Positions 18,541 through 27,072 of a stretch of 64,000 nt of DNA are shown piece after piece. The stretch comes from Nostoc foliaceum FACHB-393 (lineage in GTDB: Bacteria > Cyanobacteriota > Cyanobacteriia > Cyanobacteriales > Nostocaceae). Numbering within the stretch: the first letter of the stretch is position 1; each line of letters opens with the position of its first letter. The translations under genes and the position numbers were made by a program. Location of the stretch: NCBI RefSeq assembly GCF_014698505.1, contig NZ_JACJTD010000014.1:1-64000 (forward strand), read 5' to 3'. The notes under the pieces were generated by a model that saw nothing but the letters and a program-made list of their open reading frames with translations, had not been told where the DNA came from and did no database searches.

Positions 18541-18644
18541 CTAAAGCATCCTTAGTATCTGGATAACAAAAGAATAAGCTAACCTGCATCTTTGTTATTA
18601 GTCATTAGTCAAAAACTAATGCTTCATGCCCAATACTTCGGCAA

Positions 18645-19829
18645 TTAAACTGATTCAGAAAGTTGCTCATCCAGACGGCGAAACAAAAATAGCCAAAGTG
18701 GTAGGGAACTATTAATCGCAATTAATCGCACTAAATGACCAGTTGTGACAATTTCAACATTATGATTTAATGCCAGGGAAACTAGGATCATTTCTGCTGA
18801 TCCTCCTGGGGCTGTGACTAAAAGACAGGTTAACCAGTCCCAAGAGGTTAATTGCATCGCAAGTATAGCAGCGATCGCTCCGGCTATGAGGGTCATCCCC
18901 ACAGAGATCAAGGCATAGCCGACAGTCCGCTTTCTAAAGTTGGGTTTGTCTCCCCAATATTCACCAATAGTAATTCCCAGGAGCATTTGACCCAATAAGT
19001 TTATTATTGGCGGCGGACTAAAGCTAATATCACCCACAAAAGGCAGCCAATGCAGCAAAGGATTAAAACCGATACCAATCAACAACGCACCAAAGAAATC
19101 GCCAGCGGGAATTTTAAATAATATAGCTGGATAAACAACTAATCCAGTGATTAGGAGTACTAACAAGAGTAATTCTAGTTGAGATGGATCGAGATTGAGC
19201 CAAGCAGCGTTGATGGGGAGTGTTTGCGGATAGTAATTACCAGCTGATGTTCTAGCGATGAAGGGAATTAGAACAACTACTGAGGTGACGCGAATCGCCT
19301 GAACTAGGGCAACCAAGCTAACATTTTTATTGTAATCGGCGGCGATCGCTGCCATAATTCCGACACCGCCAGGAACTGTAGCCAGCATTGCTGTCAATAG
19401 ATTAGTTTTGCTGATGCGGGAGTAAATGTAACCAATACAGCTTCCACTCAGCAGCAAAAACAAGGTAAGAAAAATAAATATGGGAATACCAGAAGCAACA
19501 CTAGCCAGATTACCGTGAGCATTGGAAGCGCCGACAGTTAAGCCTACAAGTGCCATTCCCACTTTTCTCGCAGTGCGGTTAGGTTGGGGAGAATATTGAT
19601 AAAAAACTCGACACCCTTGAAGAACAACTGTACCAGCTGCAATCCCACCAAAGATCCAGGCAATCCTGCCAATTTGAAACTTTGCTAGGAGTAAACCCAG
19701 AGGTAATGCCAGAAGCATTTCTAAGGTAAGGACAATTAGTTGCTTCGTAAATAGCTGTTGTTTCGTAACAACAGGAGTTTCATGAATGTGTTCTTCCAGG
19801 CTGGGAGCAACACTTAGGCTTTGATTCAT
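18645..19829 (-). CDS. AbrB-duplication family integral membrane protein
   Basis: 394-residue polytopic membrane protein with about ten spans and two related halves, as in the AbrB/YdjX-like 'membrane AbrB duplication' family once mislabelled ammonia monooxygenase. Glycine-rich signatures are LLTAMLATVPGGVGIMAAIA in the first half and LLVTAPGGSAEMILVSLALN in the second, each at the same position relative to its helices. No DNA-binding part, so it is not the transition-state regulator AbrB. Probably a small-molecule transporter; substrate unknown. ATG at 19829. Confidence 0.85.
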   Translation of the reverse strand: MNQSLSVAPSLEEHIHETPVVTKQQLFTKQLIVLTLEMLLALPLGLLLAKFQIGRIAWIFGGIAAGTVVLQGCRVFYQYSPQPNRTARKVGMALVGLTVGASNAHGNLASVASGIPIFIFLTLFLLLSGSCIGYIYSRISKTNLLTAMLATVPGGVGIMAAIAADYNKNVSLVALVQAIRVTSVVVLIPFIARTSAGNYYPQTLPINAAWLNLDPSQLELLLLVLLITGLVVYPAILFKIPAGDFFGALLIGIGFNPLLHWLPFVGDISFSPPPIINLLGQMLLGITIGEYWGDKPNFRKRTVGYALISVGMTLIAGAIAAILAMQLTSWDWLTCLLVTAPGGSAEMILVSLALNHNVEIVTTGHLVRLIAINSSLPLWLFLFRRLDEQLSESV

Positions 19830-20068
19830 CGATATGAGCTTTTTTATTAATTTAACTATGCATTTAAGGTAATGCGATCGCGTTGAAGGAAGAAGGTGGC
19901 AGGGGACCGCACTTCGCCGGAGGCAGAAGGCAGGAGATTGCCGAAACTTATCCTAGCTTTCTTTTCCAATTGTTATAGAGGATAGGGGCACAACAGCAGT
20001 TGTACCCCTACAAATAATTGGTATTCCTTTCAACAGTTTTCAGTGAACAAATTTAATACTTCACCCGT

Positions 20069-20407
20069 TTAATCTTCGTCAAGGGCTGGGAAAGCTTCTT
20101 CAAGCTGCCACAACCTATCTTTGTTTTGAACGAACCAAATACGAGTTTCTGGAGTTAATTTGCTCCAAATGACTTCAACAGGGATGTGAGGAGATGCATA
20201 TTGGTACTGCTGACCAAGTGATTTGAGATTGTCTGCCACATCACGGGGAATTCCGAATTGTTCCCAGTCAACTGTGATATTTCTTCCCGAAACTCCGGCT
20301 GTGGGGTCGAAAATCAATTGCGCTGATCTGACTAAATCAGCAAAGTGTTTCGGTTTGAGTTTGGTGATCTCCTGAATTTGGAGTGATTCGTTATGCTCTT
20401 GAGACAT
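20069..20407 (-). CDS. Conserved cyanobacterial hypothetical protein
   Basis: 112 residues, soluble, with no known motif. Contains ITKLKPKHFADLVRSAQLIF, VDWEQFGIPRDVADNLKSL and WSKLTPETRIWFVQNKDRL. It looks like a genuine conserved cyanobacterial protein by composition and normal codon use, starting at the ATG at 20407. No operon partner. Function unknown. Confidence 0.7.
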   Translation of the reverse strand: MSQEHNESLQIQEITKLKPKHFADLVRSAQLIFDPTAGVSGRNITVDWEQFGIPRDVADNLKSLGQQYQYASPHIPVEVIWSKLTPETRIWFVQNKDRLWQLEEAFPALDED

Positions 20408-20829
20408 TATCGCCGCAGTGGTAAAGATTAGTGATTCAGTTGAACTTACTGCCAGAGATTTTTATCCCAATATTTTTACTTTAGCGCAGAGCCACTAACT
20501 TGATCATGACTTAACCACATAAGAGGTTTAAGCAAATTGTTTAAGGTGAACAAACTTTTGATACCATGTCTAAGCTAATTTAAATTCTTGCTTTTCCTCA
20601 AGTGACTCAAAGGTAGAAGTTGGTGGTGTCGCCTGTAGTGTCTCTGTTTCTAATGACATAGTTTTCTCCAGGTTTCTATGATTTTATACCTTTGAATCAG
20701 CAGATTATTAGTCCCAGAGATAGAATATTTTTAGGGTAAAACTTCAAAAATTAACAATGTAAATGCACTGGAACATTCCTGTTTTAGATACGTTATTTGA
20801 TTAATTCAATGTTGTAGCTTTTACCTCAG
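20408..20829. other. Intergenic region
   Basis: 422 bases. It contains one short reading frame with a ribosome site (see 20570-20659). The remainder is AT-rich and shows nothing I can support. Confidence 0.4.
20570..20659 (-). CDS. Possible 29-residue peptide
   Basis: On the minus strand, ATG at 20657-20659 is preceded by GGAG at a good distance (cctggagaaaact). The product is MSLETETLQATPPTSTFESL followed by EEKQEFKLA: acidic, with a Thr/Pro-rich middle and a Lys-rich end. The ribosome site and the plausible amino acids argue for translation. Its short length and lack of a recognised family argue against certainty. It resembles the leader part of a peptide precursor only loosely. Confidence 0.3.
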   Translation of the reverse strand: MSLETETLQATPPTSTFESLEEKQEFKLA

Positions 20830-21195
20830 TTAATCATTTTCGATCAGAACTGTAACAGCTGCGATCGCAATCAACATTTCGTCATTTTTATCGTTGAGTT
20901 CGGGAATCGCCCGCCCTTGAACTACCATCCCCCCAGATTCTACGGTAAGAGTTTTCCGACCAAATGGTAGTACAGCTAATACTTCTTCTTCTCTAACTTG
21001 TTCTGGATATGGAACTGCTACCTGAACCTCTATAATCATTTCATTGGGATGACTTAAGCCAGCAACTTCCCAAACACCAGGTAAAGCATTGTGAGCGATC
21101 GCATTTCGTACTGCCCTAGATGCTGCTACTGTCGGTTCTTGTCCATGCTGATCTATTCCCATCCCCATCTCAATAATCAACCGTTTACGTGCCAT
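20830..21195 (-). CDS. Lin0512 family protein
   Basis: 121-residue small protein opening MARKRLIIEMGMGIDQHGQE, continuing with SRAVRNAIAHNALPGVWEVA and ending GMVVQGRAIPELNDKNDEML. These are the features of the Lin0512 family, conserved across bacteria and fungi, function unknown. The frame could begin at 21237, but the ATG at 21193-21195 has a strong CAGGAGGTAG ribosome site just upstream and starts at the family's beginning. A MITE copy lies 63 bases upstream of it (21258-21371). Confidence 0.85.
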   Translation of the reverse strand: MARKRLIIEMGMGIDQHGQEPTVAASRAVRNAIAHNALPGVWEVAGLSHPNEMIIEVQVAVPYPEQVREEEVLAVLPFGRKTLTVESGGMVVQGRAIPELNDKNDEMLIAIAAVTVLIEND

Positions 21196-21257
21196 TACTA
21201 CCTCCTGTAAATTTTGCACCGATAAATCAGGAGTCAAGAGCCAGAATTTAGAGTTAT

Positions 21258-21371
21258 GGGACTTCCAGAAATTAAATTATCCAATTTCTGGACTTCACTA
21301 CGACTATCCCTCCCCCTGCTCCCTGCCCCCTGCCTCTATAGCGATGGTATATTTTTTTATTTGTAAGTCCC
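21258..21371 (-). mobile_element. 114-bp MITE, copy 2
   Basis: Inverted copy of the element at 17460-17573, differing at one base (A for C at the ninth position). It is flanked by TAT on both sides (3-bp target duplication). The interior carries a purine-rich run and a small hairpin (CCAGAAATT/AATTTCTGG). It lies between the Lin0512 gene and the cyclic-nucleotide-binding gene. Confidence 0.9.
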
Positions 21372-21489
21372 TATCTGAATACTGACTTATGACTCCCCAG
21401 AGAGCATGTATATTATGTATGGCCTTCTGGGGAGAAGGGAAAATTAGTAGCAGATTTTGATTCGTTTTGCAACTTCTGCTTGAGGTGCT

Positions 21490-21858
21490 TTAGAGCATGT
21501 GCTGCAAGCGACTCAGACGCTCTGAGTAACTTTTCATCACCTTTAGGGCAAACATGGGTGTTTCCTGAACGGCAAACAGAAATTTTTTCTCATCAAGGAA
21601 ACCCAGTTTGGTATCCACCTTGGCAATAGCTGTGTAAGTTCTATTTTCTACTCCTACAAGTACCCCAACACCAAAAACTTCGCCTGTCTCAATGGTTTCT
21701 ACAACCTTCCCATTGACTAATATATCCACTGTTCCTTCCAGAATCCCGTACATATGATTACCAGGCTGTCCTTCTTCAAAGATGACTTGACCTGCTGAAA
21801 ATCCTTTAGGGTCGGGTTGTTTTTGAAAGATACTGACTGTTAATACAGGACTTAGCAT
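21490..21858 (-). CDS. Single cyclic-nucleotide-binding domain protein
   Basis: 122 residues, one complete cNMP-binding (CRP-like) beta-roll: FSAGQVIFEEGQPGNHMYGI, LEGTVDILVNGKVVETIETG, EVFGVGVLVGVENRTYTAIA and a C-terminal helix FALKVMKSYSERLSRLQHML. The usual phosphate-binding FGExALL with Arg is replaced by FGVGVLVGVENRT, so real nucleotide binding is doubtful. There is no DNA-binding domain, so it would work through partners. ATG at 21858. Confidence 0.85.
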   Translation of the reverse strand: MLSPVLTVSIFQKQPDPKGFSAGQVIFEEGQPGNHMYGILEGTVDILVNGKVVETIETGEVFGVGVLVGVENRTYTAIAKVDTKLGFLDEKKFLFAVQETPMFALKVMKSYSERLSRLQHML

Positions 21859-22376
21859 TAGAGCAACCCCAAAAATATTGGTTTTTAGACGAAACTTTTT
21901 GATAGCTTTAGGCGAACCCAGAAAAGTATACTACTTTCTGTTGCTTAACTCTCAATCCCCGCAAAATTCCTGATGAGTTGCCTAATCTCTTAAAAACCTC
22001 TCCCTGGTTTTACTCCGCAAAACCGTCCCTCTCCAAGTCCTACGGTGTACACACAAGTCTCTTGACCTGCACCTTTGTTGTATCAACCTGCACCTTTGTT
22101 GTATCGACCTGCACCTTTGTTGTATCGACCTGCACCTTTGTTGCATCGACCTGCACCTTTGTTGCATCGACCTGCAAAAATTAACCTGCACTACGTTACG
22201 CAGTAACTTTAAAAGACTTGTGTGTACACCGTCGCCAAGTCAAAGAGGGAGAGACTTGAACAAAAATTCCAGGTAGAGAGAGATTTATCGAACTGACGTT
22301 CAAATAGGGAATTTTGGTTATCAGGTCATCTTCTATAATTGATAAAACCTGCACACCTAATTTTAGGCATGAGACT
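21859..22376. other. Intergenic region with tandem repeat array
   Basis: Upstream of ileS. Contains a 21-bp tandem array (22065-22178) framed by a 19-bp inverted repeat (22042-22060 and 22214-22232). Outside this, sequence such as ccctctccaagtc (22027-22039) and ccaagtcaaagagggag (22235-22251) suggests a larger, imperfect inverted structure. Nothing codes. Confidence 0.5.
22042..22232. repeat. 21-bp tandem array inside a 19-bp inverted repeat
   Basis: Five full units (and part of a sixth) of a 21-bp repeat starting acctgcacctttgttg run from 22065 to about 22178. The array is bracketed by acggtgtacacacaagtct (22042-22060) and its exact complement (22214-22232). Units 4 and 5 share a T to C change (gcatcg), suggesting local copying. 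Confidence 0.85.
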
Positions 22377-25259
22377 GTGACCGAACCAGGAAGTTACAAA
22401 GATACTGTCAACCTACCCAAGACTAACTTTGATATGCGGGCAAACGCCATCAAGCGTGAGCCTGAAATCCAAAAATTTTGGGAAGAAAATAAAATTTACG
22501 ATCGCCTCTCCAAAAATAACCCCGGCGAATTATTTATACTGCACGATGGGCCTCCCTACGCTAATGGCTCACTCCATATTGGTCATGCCTTAAATAAAAT
22601 TCTCAAAGATATTATTAATCGCTACCAACTGCTAAAAGGGCGTAAGGTTCGCTATGTCCCTGGTTGGGATTGTCACGGTTTACCAATTGAGTTAAAAGTT
22701 TTGCAGAACATGAAGTCAGCAGAACGGCAAAACTTAACGCCTTTACAACTCCGGCAAAAAGCGAAAGAATTTGGTCTAGCGACGGTAGATGACCAACGCC
22801 AAAATTTTAAACGTTACGGTATTTGGGGTGATTGGGACAACCCTTATCTAACTCTCAAGCCGGCTTATGAAGCGGCTCAAATTGGCGTGTTTGGTCAGAT
22901 GTTCTTAAAAGGTTACATCTATCGCGGTTTGAAGCCGGTTCACTGGAGTCCCAGTTCTAAAACCGCTTTGGCTGAAGCTGAGTTGGAATATCCTGAAGGT
23001 CACGTTTCCCGCAGTATCTATGCAGCTTTTGCAATCACAAGTTTGGCGGAAGCTGTAAAACCACTGTTGGCGGAATATCAGTCAGATTTGGGTGTGGCTA
23101 TCTGGACAACTACACCTTGGACGATTCCGGGGAATTTGGCTGTAGCGGTGAATGCAGATTTGAACTATGCAGTGGTGGAAGTTTTACATCCAGAGGCGCA
23201 AGCGCAGTGTAATTTCAAATACCTAATCGTTGCTGCTGATTTAGTAGAACGTTTATCTTCAACCTTGGGAGTTGAGTTAACCGTAAAAGCCACGTTCAAG
23301 GGGAATGACTTAGAACATACTACTTACCGTCATCCTCTATTTGACCGCGAAAGTCCGATTGTTGTAGGCGGAGATTACATTACAACTGAATCGGGTACTG
23401 GGTTAGTACATACCGCACCCGGTCATGGTCAAGAAGATTACATTGTTGGTCAGCGTTACGGTTTGCCCATCCTTGCACCAGTGGATGACAACGGCAATTT
23501 TACCGAAGAAGCGGGACAATTTGCGGGGTTGAATGTGCTGGGTGATGGGAATCAGGCGGTGATTGATGCACTGGCTGCGGCTGGTTCCTTGTTGAAGGAA
23601 GAACCATATCCCCACAAGTATCCTTATGATTGGCGGACAAAGAAACCGACGATTTTCCGCGCGACTGAACAATGGTTTGCTTCCGTGGAAGGATTTAGAG
23701 AAGAAGCACTAAAGGCGATCGCAACGGTAAAATGGATTCCAGCCCAAGGTGAAAATCGGATCACGCCAATGGTAGCGGAACGTTCTGATTGGTGTATCTC
23801 CCGTCAGCGCAGTTGGGGTGTACCCATTCCCGTTTTCTACGACGAAGCCACGGGAGAACCACTGCTGAATGAGGAAACTATCAACTACGTCCAAGGAATT
23901 ATTGCAGAAAAAGGTTCTGATGCTTGGTGGGAACTTTCAGTTGAAGAGTTGTTACCAGAATCTTATCGTAATAATGGCAAGTCTTACCGCAGAGGTACAG
24001 ACACAATGGACGTATGGTTTGATTCTGGCTCATCTTGGGCAGCTGTCGCTCAACAGCGTCCAGAGTTACGCTACCCTGCTGATATATATTTGGAAGGTTC
24101 CGACCAACATCGCGGTTGGTTTCAATCCAGCTTGCTCACCAGTGTAGCGGTAAATGACATTGCACCTTACAAAACTGTACTAACTCACGGCTTCGCTTTG
24201 GACGAACAAGGGCGGAAGATGAGTAAGTCAGAAGGAAATGTGGTTGACCCCAATACAATCATTGAAGGCGGGAAAAATCAAAAAGTAGAACCGGCTTATG
24301 GTGCAGATATATTGCGATTGTGGGTATCATCGGTTGACTACTCCGGCGATGTCCGCATTGGCAAAAACATCATCAAGCAGATGAATGATGTCAGAGGCAA
24401 AATCCGCAATACGGCGCGGTTTTTGCTGGGTAGCTTGGATGATTTTGACCCAGAAAAAGATGCAGTTCCCTTCGAGGAATTGCCGGAACTTGACCGTTAT
24501 ATGCTACACCGCATCACCGAAGTGTTTGAGGAAGTTACCGAAGCCTTTGAGAGTTTCCAATTCTTCCGCTTCTTCCAAACAGTGCAGAATTTCTGCGTGG
24601 TGGATTTATCCAACTTTTATTTAGATGTGGCCAAAGATAGGCTGTACATCAGTGCAAAAGATGCTTTCCGCCGTCGCAGTTGTCAAACGGTGCTGAAGAT
24701 AGCTTTAGAAAATTTAGCACGAGCGATCGCACCAGTACTATCCCACACCGCCGAAGATATCTGGCAATATCTCCCTTATAAAACACCTTACAAATCGGTA
24801 TTTGAGTCCGGTTGGGTGCAGGTTGAGGAAAAATGGCGTAATCCAGAGTTAGCGGAATTTTGGGAAACGCTACGACAACTCCGCACCGATGTTAATAAGG
24901 TGTTAGAACAAGCCAGGATTGAAAAACTCATTGGTTCTTCCCTAGAGGCGAAAGCTTTAATTCATATACCTCACAAGCAGTTAGGTGATGCTATCAAAGC
25001 CTTTAACCCTGCTAAAGGTAACGGGATTGACGAACTGCGGTATTTATTGCTGACTTCCCAGGTGGAATTATTAGATTCTGCTGAGGGGTTGCAAGAATTA
25101 AAATATACAGCGCAGACAGAAGACTGGACAATTGGGGTAGTGAACGCAGAAGGGCAAAAGTGCGATCGCTGTTGGAACTACTCCACTCACGTGGGAGAAT
25201 CAGCAGAACATCCCCTAATTTGCGAACGTTGTGTTGCAGCCTTAGCCGGAGAGTTCTAG
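22377..25259 (+). CDS. ileS: Isoleucyl-tRNA synthetase
   Basis: Class I aminoacyl-tRNA synthetase, 960 residues from the GTG at 22377 (VTEPGSYKDTVNLPKTNFDM). HIGH-type motif is in DGPPYANGSLHIGHALNKIL; KMSKS is in DEQGRKMSKSEGNVV; the editing domain has TTPWTIPGNLAVAVN and GTGLVHTAPGHGQEDY. A C-terminal zinc site (CDRCWNYST and CERCVAAL) shows the full bacterial type. The frame extends 21 codons upstream, but homologous proteins begin near the GTG. Housekeeping gene, standing alone. Confidence 0.97.
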   Translation: MTEPGSYKDTVNLPKTNFDMRANAIKREPEIQKFWEENKIYDRLSKNNPGELFILHDGPPYANGSLHIGHALNKILKDIINRYQLLKGRKVRYVPGWDCHGLPIELKVLQNMKSAERQNLTPLQLRQKAKEFGLATVDDQRQNFKRYGIWGDWDNPYLTLKPAYEAAQIGVFGQMFLKGYIYRGLKPVHWSPSSKTALAEAELEYPEGHVSRSIYAAFAITSLAEAVKPLLAEYQSDLGVAIWTTTPWTIPGNLAVAVNADLNYAVVEVLHPEAQAQCNFKYLIVAADLVERLSSTLGVELTVKATFKGNDLEHTTYRHPLFDRESPIVVGGDYITTESGTGLVHTAPGHGQEDYIVGQRYGLPILAPVDDNGNFTEEAGQFAGLNVLGDGNQAVIDALAAAGSLLKEEPYPHKYPYDWRTKKPTIFRATEQWFASVEGFREEALKAIATVKWIPAQGENRITPMVAERSDWCISRQRSWGVPIPVFYDEATGEPLLNEETINYVQGIIAEKGSDAWWELSVEELLPESYRNNGKSYRRGTDTMDVWFDSGSSWAAVAQQRPELRYPADIYLEGSDQHRGWFQSSLLTSVAVNDIAPYKTVLTHGFALDEQGRKMSKSEGNVVDPNTIIEGGKNQKVEPAYGADILRLWVSSVDYSGDVRIGKNIIKQMNDVRGKIRNTARFLLGSLDDFDPEKDAVPFEELPELDRYMLHRITEVFEEVTEAFESFQFFRFFQTVQNFCVVDLSNFYLDVAKDRLYISAKDAFRRRSCQTVLKIALENLARAIAPVLSHTAEDIWQYLPYKTPYKSVFESGWVQVEEKWRNPELAEFWETLRQLRTDVNKVLEQARIEKLIGSSLEAKALIHIPHKQLGDAIKAFNPAKGNGIDELRYLLLTSQVELLDSAEGLQELKYTAQTEDWTIGVVNAEGQKCDRCWNYSTHVGESAEHPLICERCVAALAGEF

Positions 25260-25847
25260 TAAAGATAGGTGAGTTCAACGAATCTCCCTCTACCTTGAAC
25301 TAAAGTTCAAGTCTTTCCCCCTCCGACTCGGAGAGGGAAAGTTTTGCGTAGTAAAACCTCTTAGTGGTCATTTCATTCAGCTAATTAGATAGACACTACA
25401 TCATCCGTCGAATTCACGTTAAATCAGGTTGCAGTCACCGCCTGAAATAGATATTTTGCGTAATACACATTATGGCAGGACTTACGTACAGGTAACGGAA
25501 AATCAAACCGCAGAGGGCACAGAGAAATAAGAGTTTTAGAGAGTTCTTGCTTAAGTCGTATATAGGTTATTTCCCAATAGATCACAAAGACGCGATAAAT
25601 CGCCGTCTCTTCCCTTAACCAAACCGTATTGGGTTATTTCCTATAGTGCGTAATTTCTAAGGGTAATATGCTTTTGAACAAAGAAATGGGTATTATTACT
25701 GAAGATAACTAAGTATTATCACTGTATTCTATTCATGTATAGAGCCAGATTACAGTATTATTAAGAAAACATAAAGGTATGGATTAATACGTAAAATTTA
25801 GATTAAAACATCCATTAACTGAATCAAAATTTAAGAGATATAAAGAT
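25260..25847. other. Intergenic region with repeat fragments
   Basis: 588 bases. The stretch around 25470-25640 carries pieces typical of dispersed Nostoc repeats (gcaggacttacgtacagg, and ttaaccaaaccgtattgg, which resembles the aaccgaaccgtattg element at 59484-59498). The last 150 bases are AT-rich and likely hold the next promoter. No gene supported. Confidence 0.5.
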
Positions 25848-26999
25848 ATGTCAAATAAAGTTGCTAAAGAATTGGCAGATTTTTTGCTGCAAATAGAACA
25901 GCGATCGCAGTTTCATGCAGGCTATCCATATAATTTAAGTTGTGATTACAGTTTGATAGCCAAATTTTTCAATCATCTGTTAAATAATGCTGGAGATCCA
26001 TATATTGAGCCAGATTTTGGTCTGCATTCTCGTAAGTTTGAGCAAGAGGTCTTATCTTTTTTTGCTAACCTCTATAAGATTGCAGAAGATCAGTTTTGGG
26101 GTTATGTGACTGCTGGCGGAACTGAAGGTAATTTATATGGAATGTTCTTAGCAAGAGAAATCTACCCTAATGGGATTCTTTACTCATCACAAGACTCTCA
26201 TTACTCAATTCCCAAAGCAGCCAAATTATTCCGCATCCAACATAATGTTGTTAATTCGCAAATTAATGGAGAAATGGATTATGACCATTTTGAACAACTA
26301 ATTAGCGAAAATCGTAGTTATCCAGCCATCATCAATTTAAATATTGGCACTACTGTCAAAGGTGCAATTGATAACTTAGACAAAGTTCTAGAAATTTTAG
26401 AGCGTAATCAGATTAAAGATTATTACATTCATTGTGATGCTGCACTTTCAGGATTAATATTACCGTTTTTAGATGGCGCTCCGCAAATTAACTTTCAAAA
26501 ACCCATTGATAGTATAGCTATTTCTGCTAAATTCATTGGTTCACCATTGCCTTGTGGTGTAGTTTTAACTAAGAAAAAATGGGTAGAAAAAGTTGAAACA
26601 GAAATTGAATATATTGGTTCAAAAGATACCACTATTCTGGGATCTAGAAACGGTCATACTCCTCTGATTCTCTGGTATGCAGTGCAAACAAGAGGTTATG
26701 ATGGATTAGCTAGAGAAGCAAATACTTGTATTCATAATGCCCAGTATCTTTTTCAACAACTTCAAATAAGAGAATATCCATGTATGTTAAATAAATTTTC
26801 CAATACCGTAGTCTTTCAAAAACCTTCACAAAGGTTAATTAAAAAGTGGCAGTTAGCAATTTTTGAAGATTGGGCACACATTATAGTCATGCAAAATATT
26901 AATCGGAAGAAAATCGATATTTTTATTAATGAACTTTTACAAGAAGAAGGATTACTTGATAACGCAGAAGATTTCCAGTTACAGTCACTACTACACTAA
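25848..26999 (+). CDS. Histidine-decarboxylase-like PLP enzyme
   Basis: 383-residue group II pyridoxal-phosphate decarboxylase. The pattern AGYPYNLSCDYS, GYVTAGGTEGNLYGMFLARE and YYIHCDAALSGLILPFLDG (His and Asp holding PLP) matches bacterial histidine decarboxylase. The PLP-lysine stands in SAISAKFIGSPLPCG-like context (IAISAKFIGSPLPCGVV), where other members have HK, so the residue before Lys is unusual. Serine decarboxylase is the closest alternative. Product would be histamine if it uses histidine. It converges with the permease fusion gene downstream (73-base gap). ATG at 25848. Confidence 0.8.
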   Translation: MSNKVAKELADFLLQIEQRSQFHAGYPYNLSCDYSLIAKFFNHLLNNAGDPYIEPDFGLHSRKFEQEVLSFFANLYKIAEDQFWGYVTAGGTEGNLYGMFLAREIYPNGILYSSQDSHYSIPKAAKLFRIQHNVVNSQINGEMDYDHFEQLISENRSYPAIINLNIGTTVKGAIDNLDKVLEILERNQIKDYYIHCDAALSGLILPFLDGAPQINFQKPIDSIAISAKFIGSPLPCGVVLTKKKWVEKVETEIEYIGSKDTTILGSRNGHTPLILWYAVQTRGYDGLAREANTCIHNAQYLFQQLQIREYPCMLNKFSNTVVFQKPSQRLIKKWQLAIFEDWAHIIVMQNINRKKIDIFINELLQEEGLLDNAEDFQLQSLLH

Positions 27000-27072
27000 T
27001 GTAGACTATCAATTGAAATTAATCGCTCAATTTTGCAAGGTGTTTCCTTAAACAGAATTTAGTTCCAACATT

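Noticed and set aside
21978..22191. Frames with repeated CTFV or RCRS peptides on both strands
   Set aside because: Artefact of the array at 22065-22178.
22042..22232. CRISPR array
   Set aside because: Units are contiguous with no unique spacers, as in the other two arrays, and there are no cas genes.
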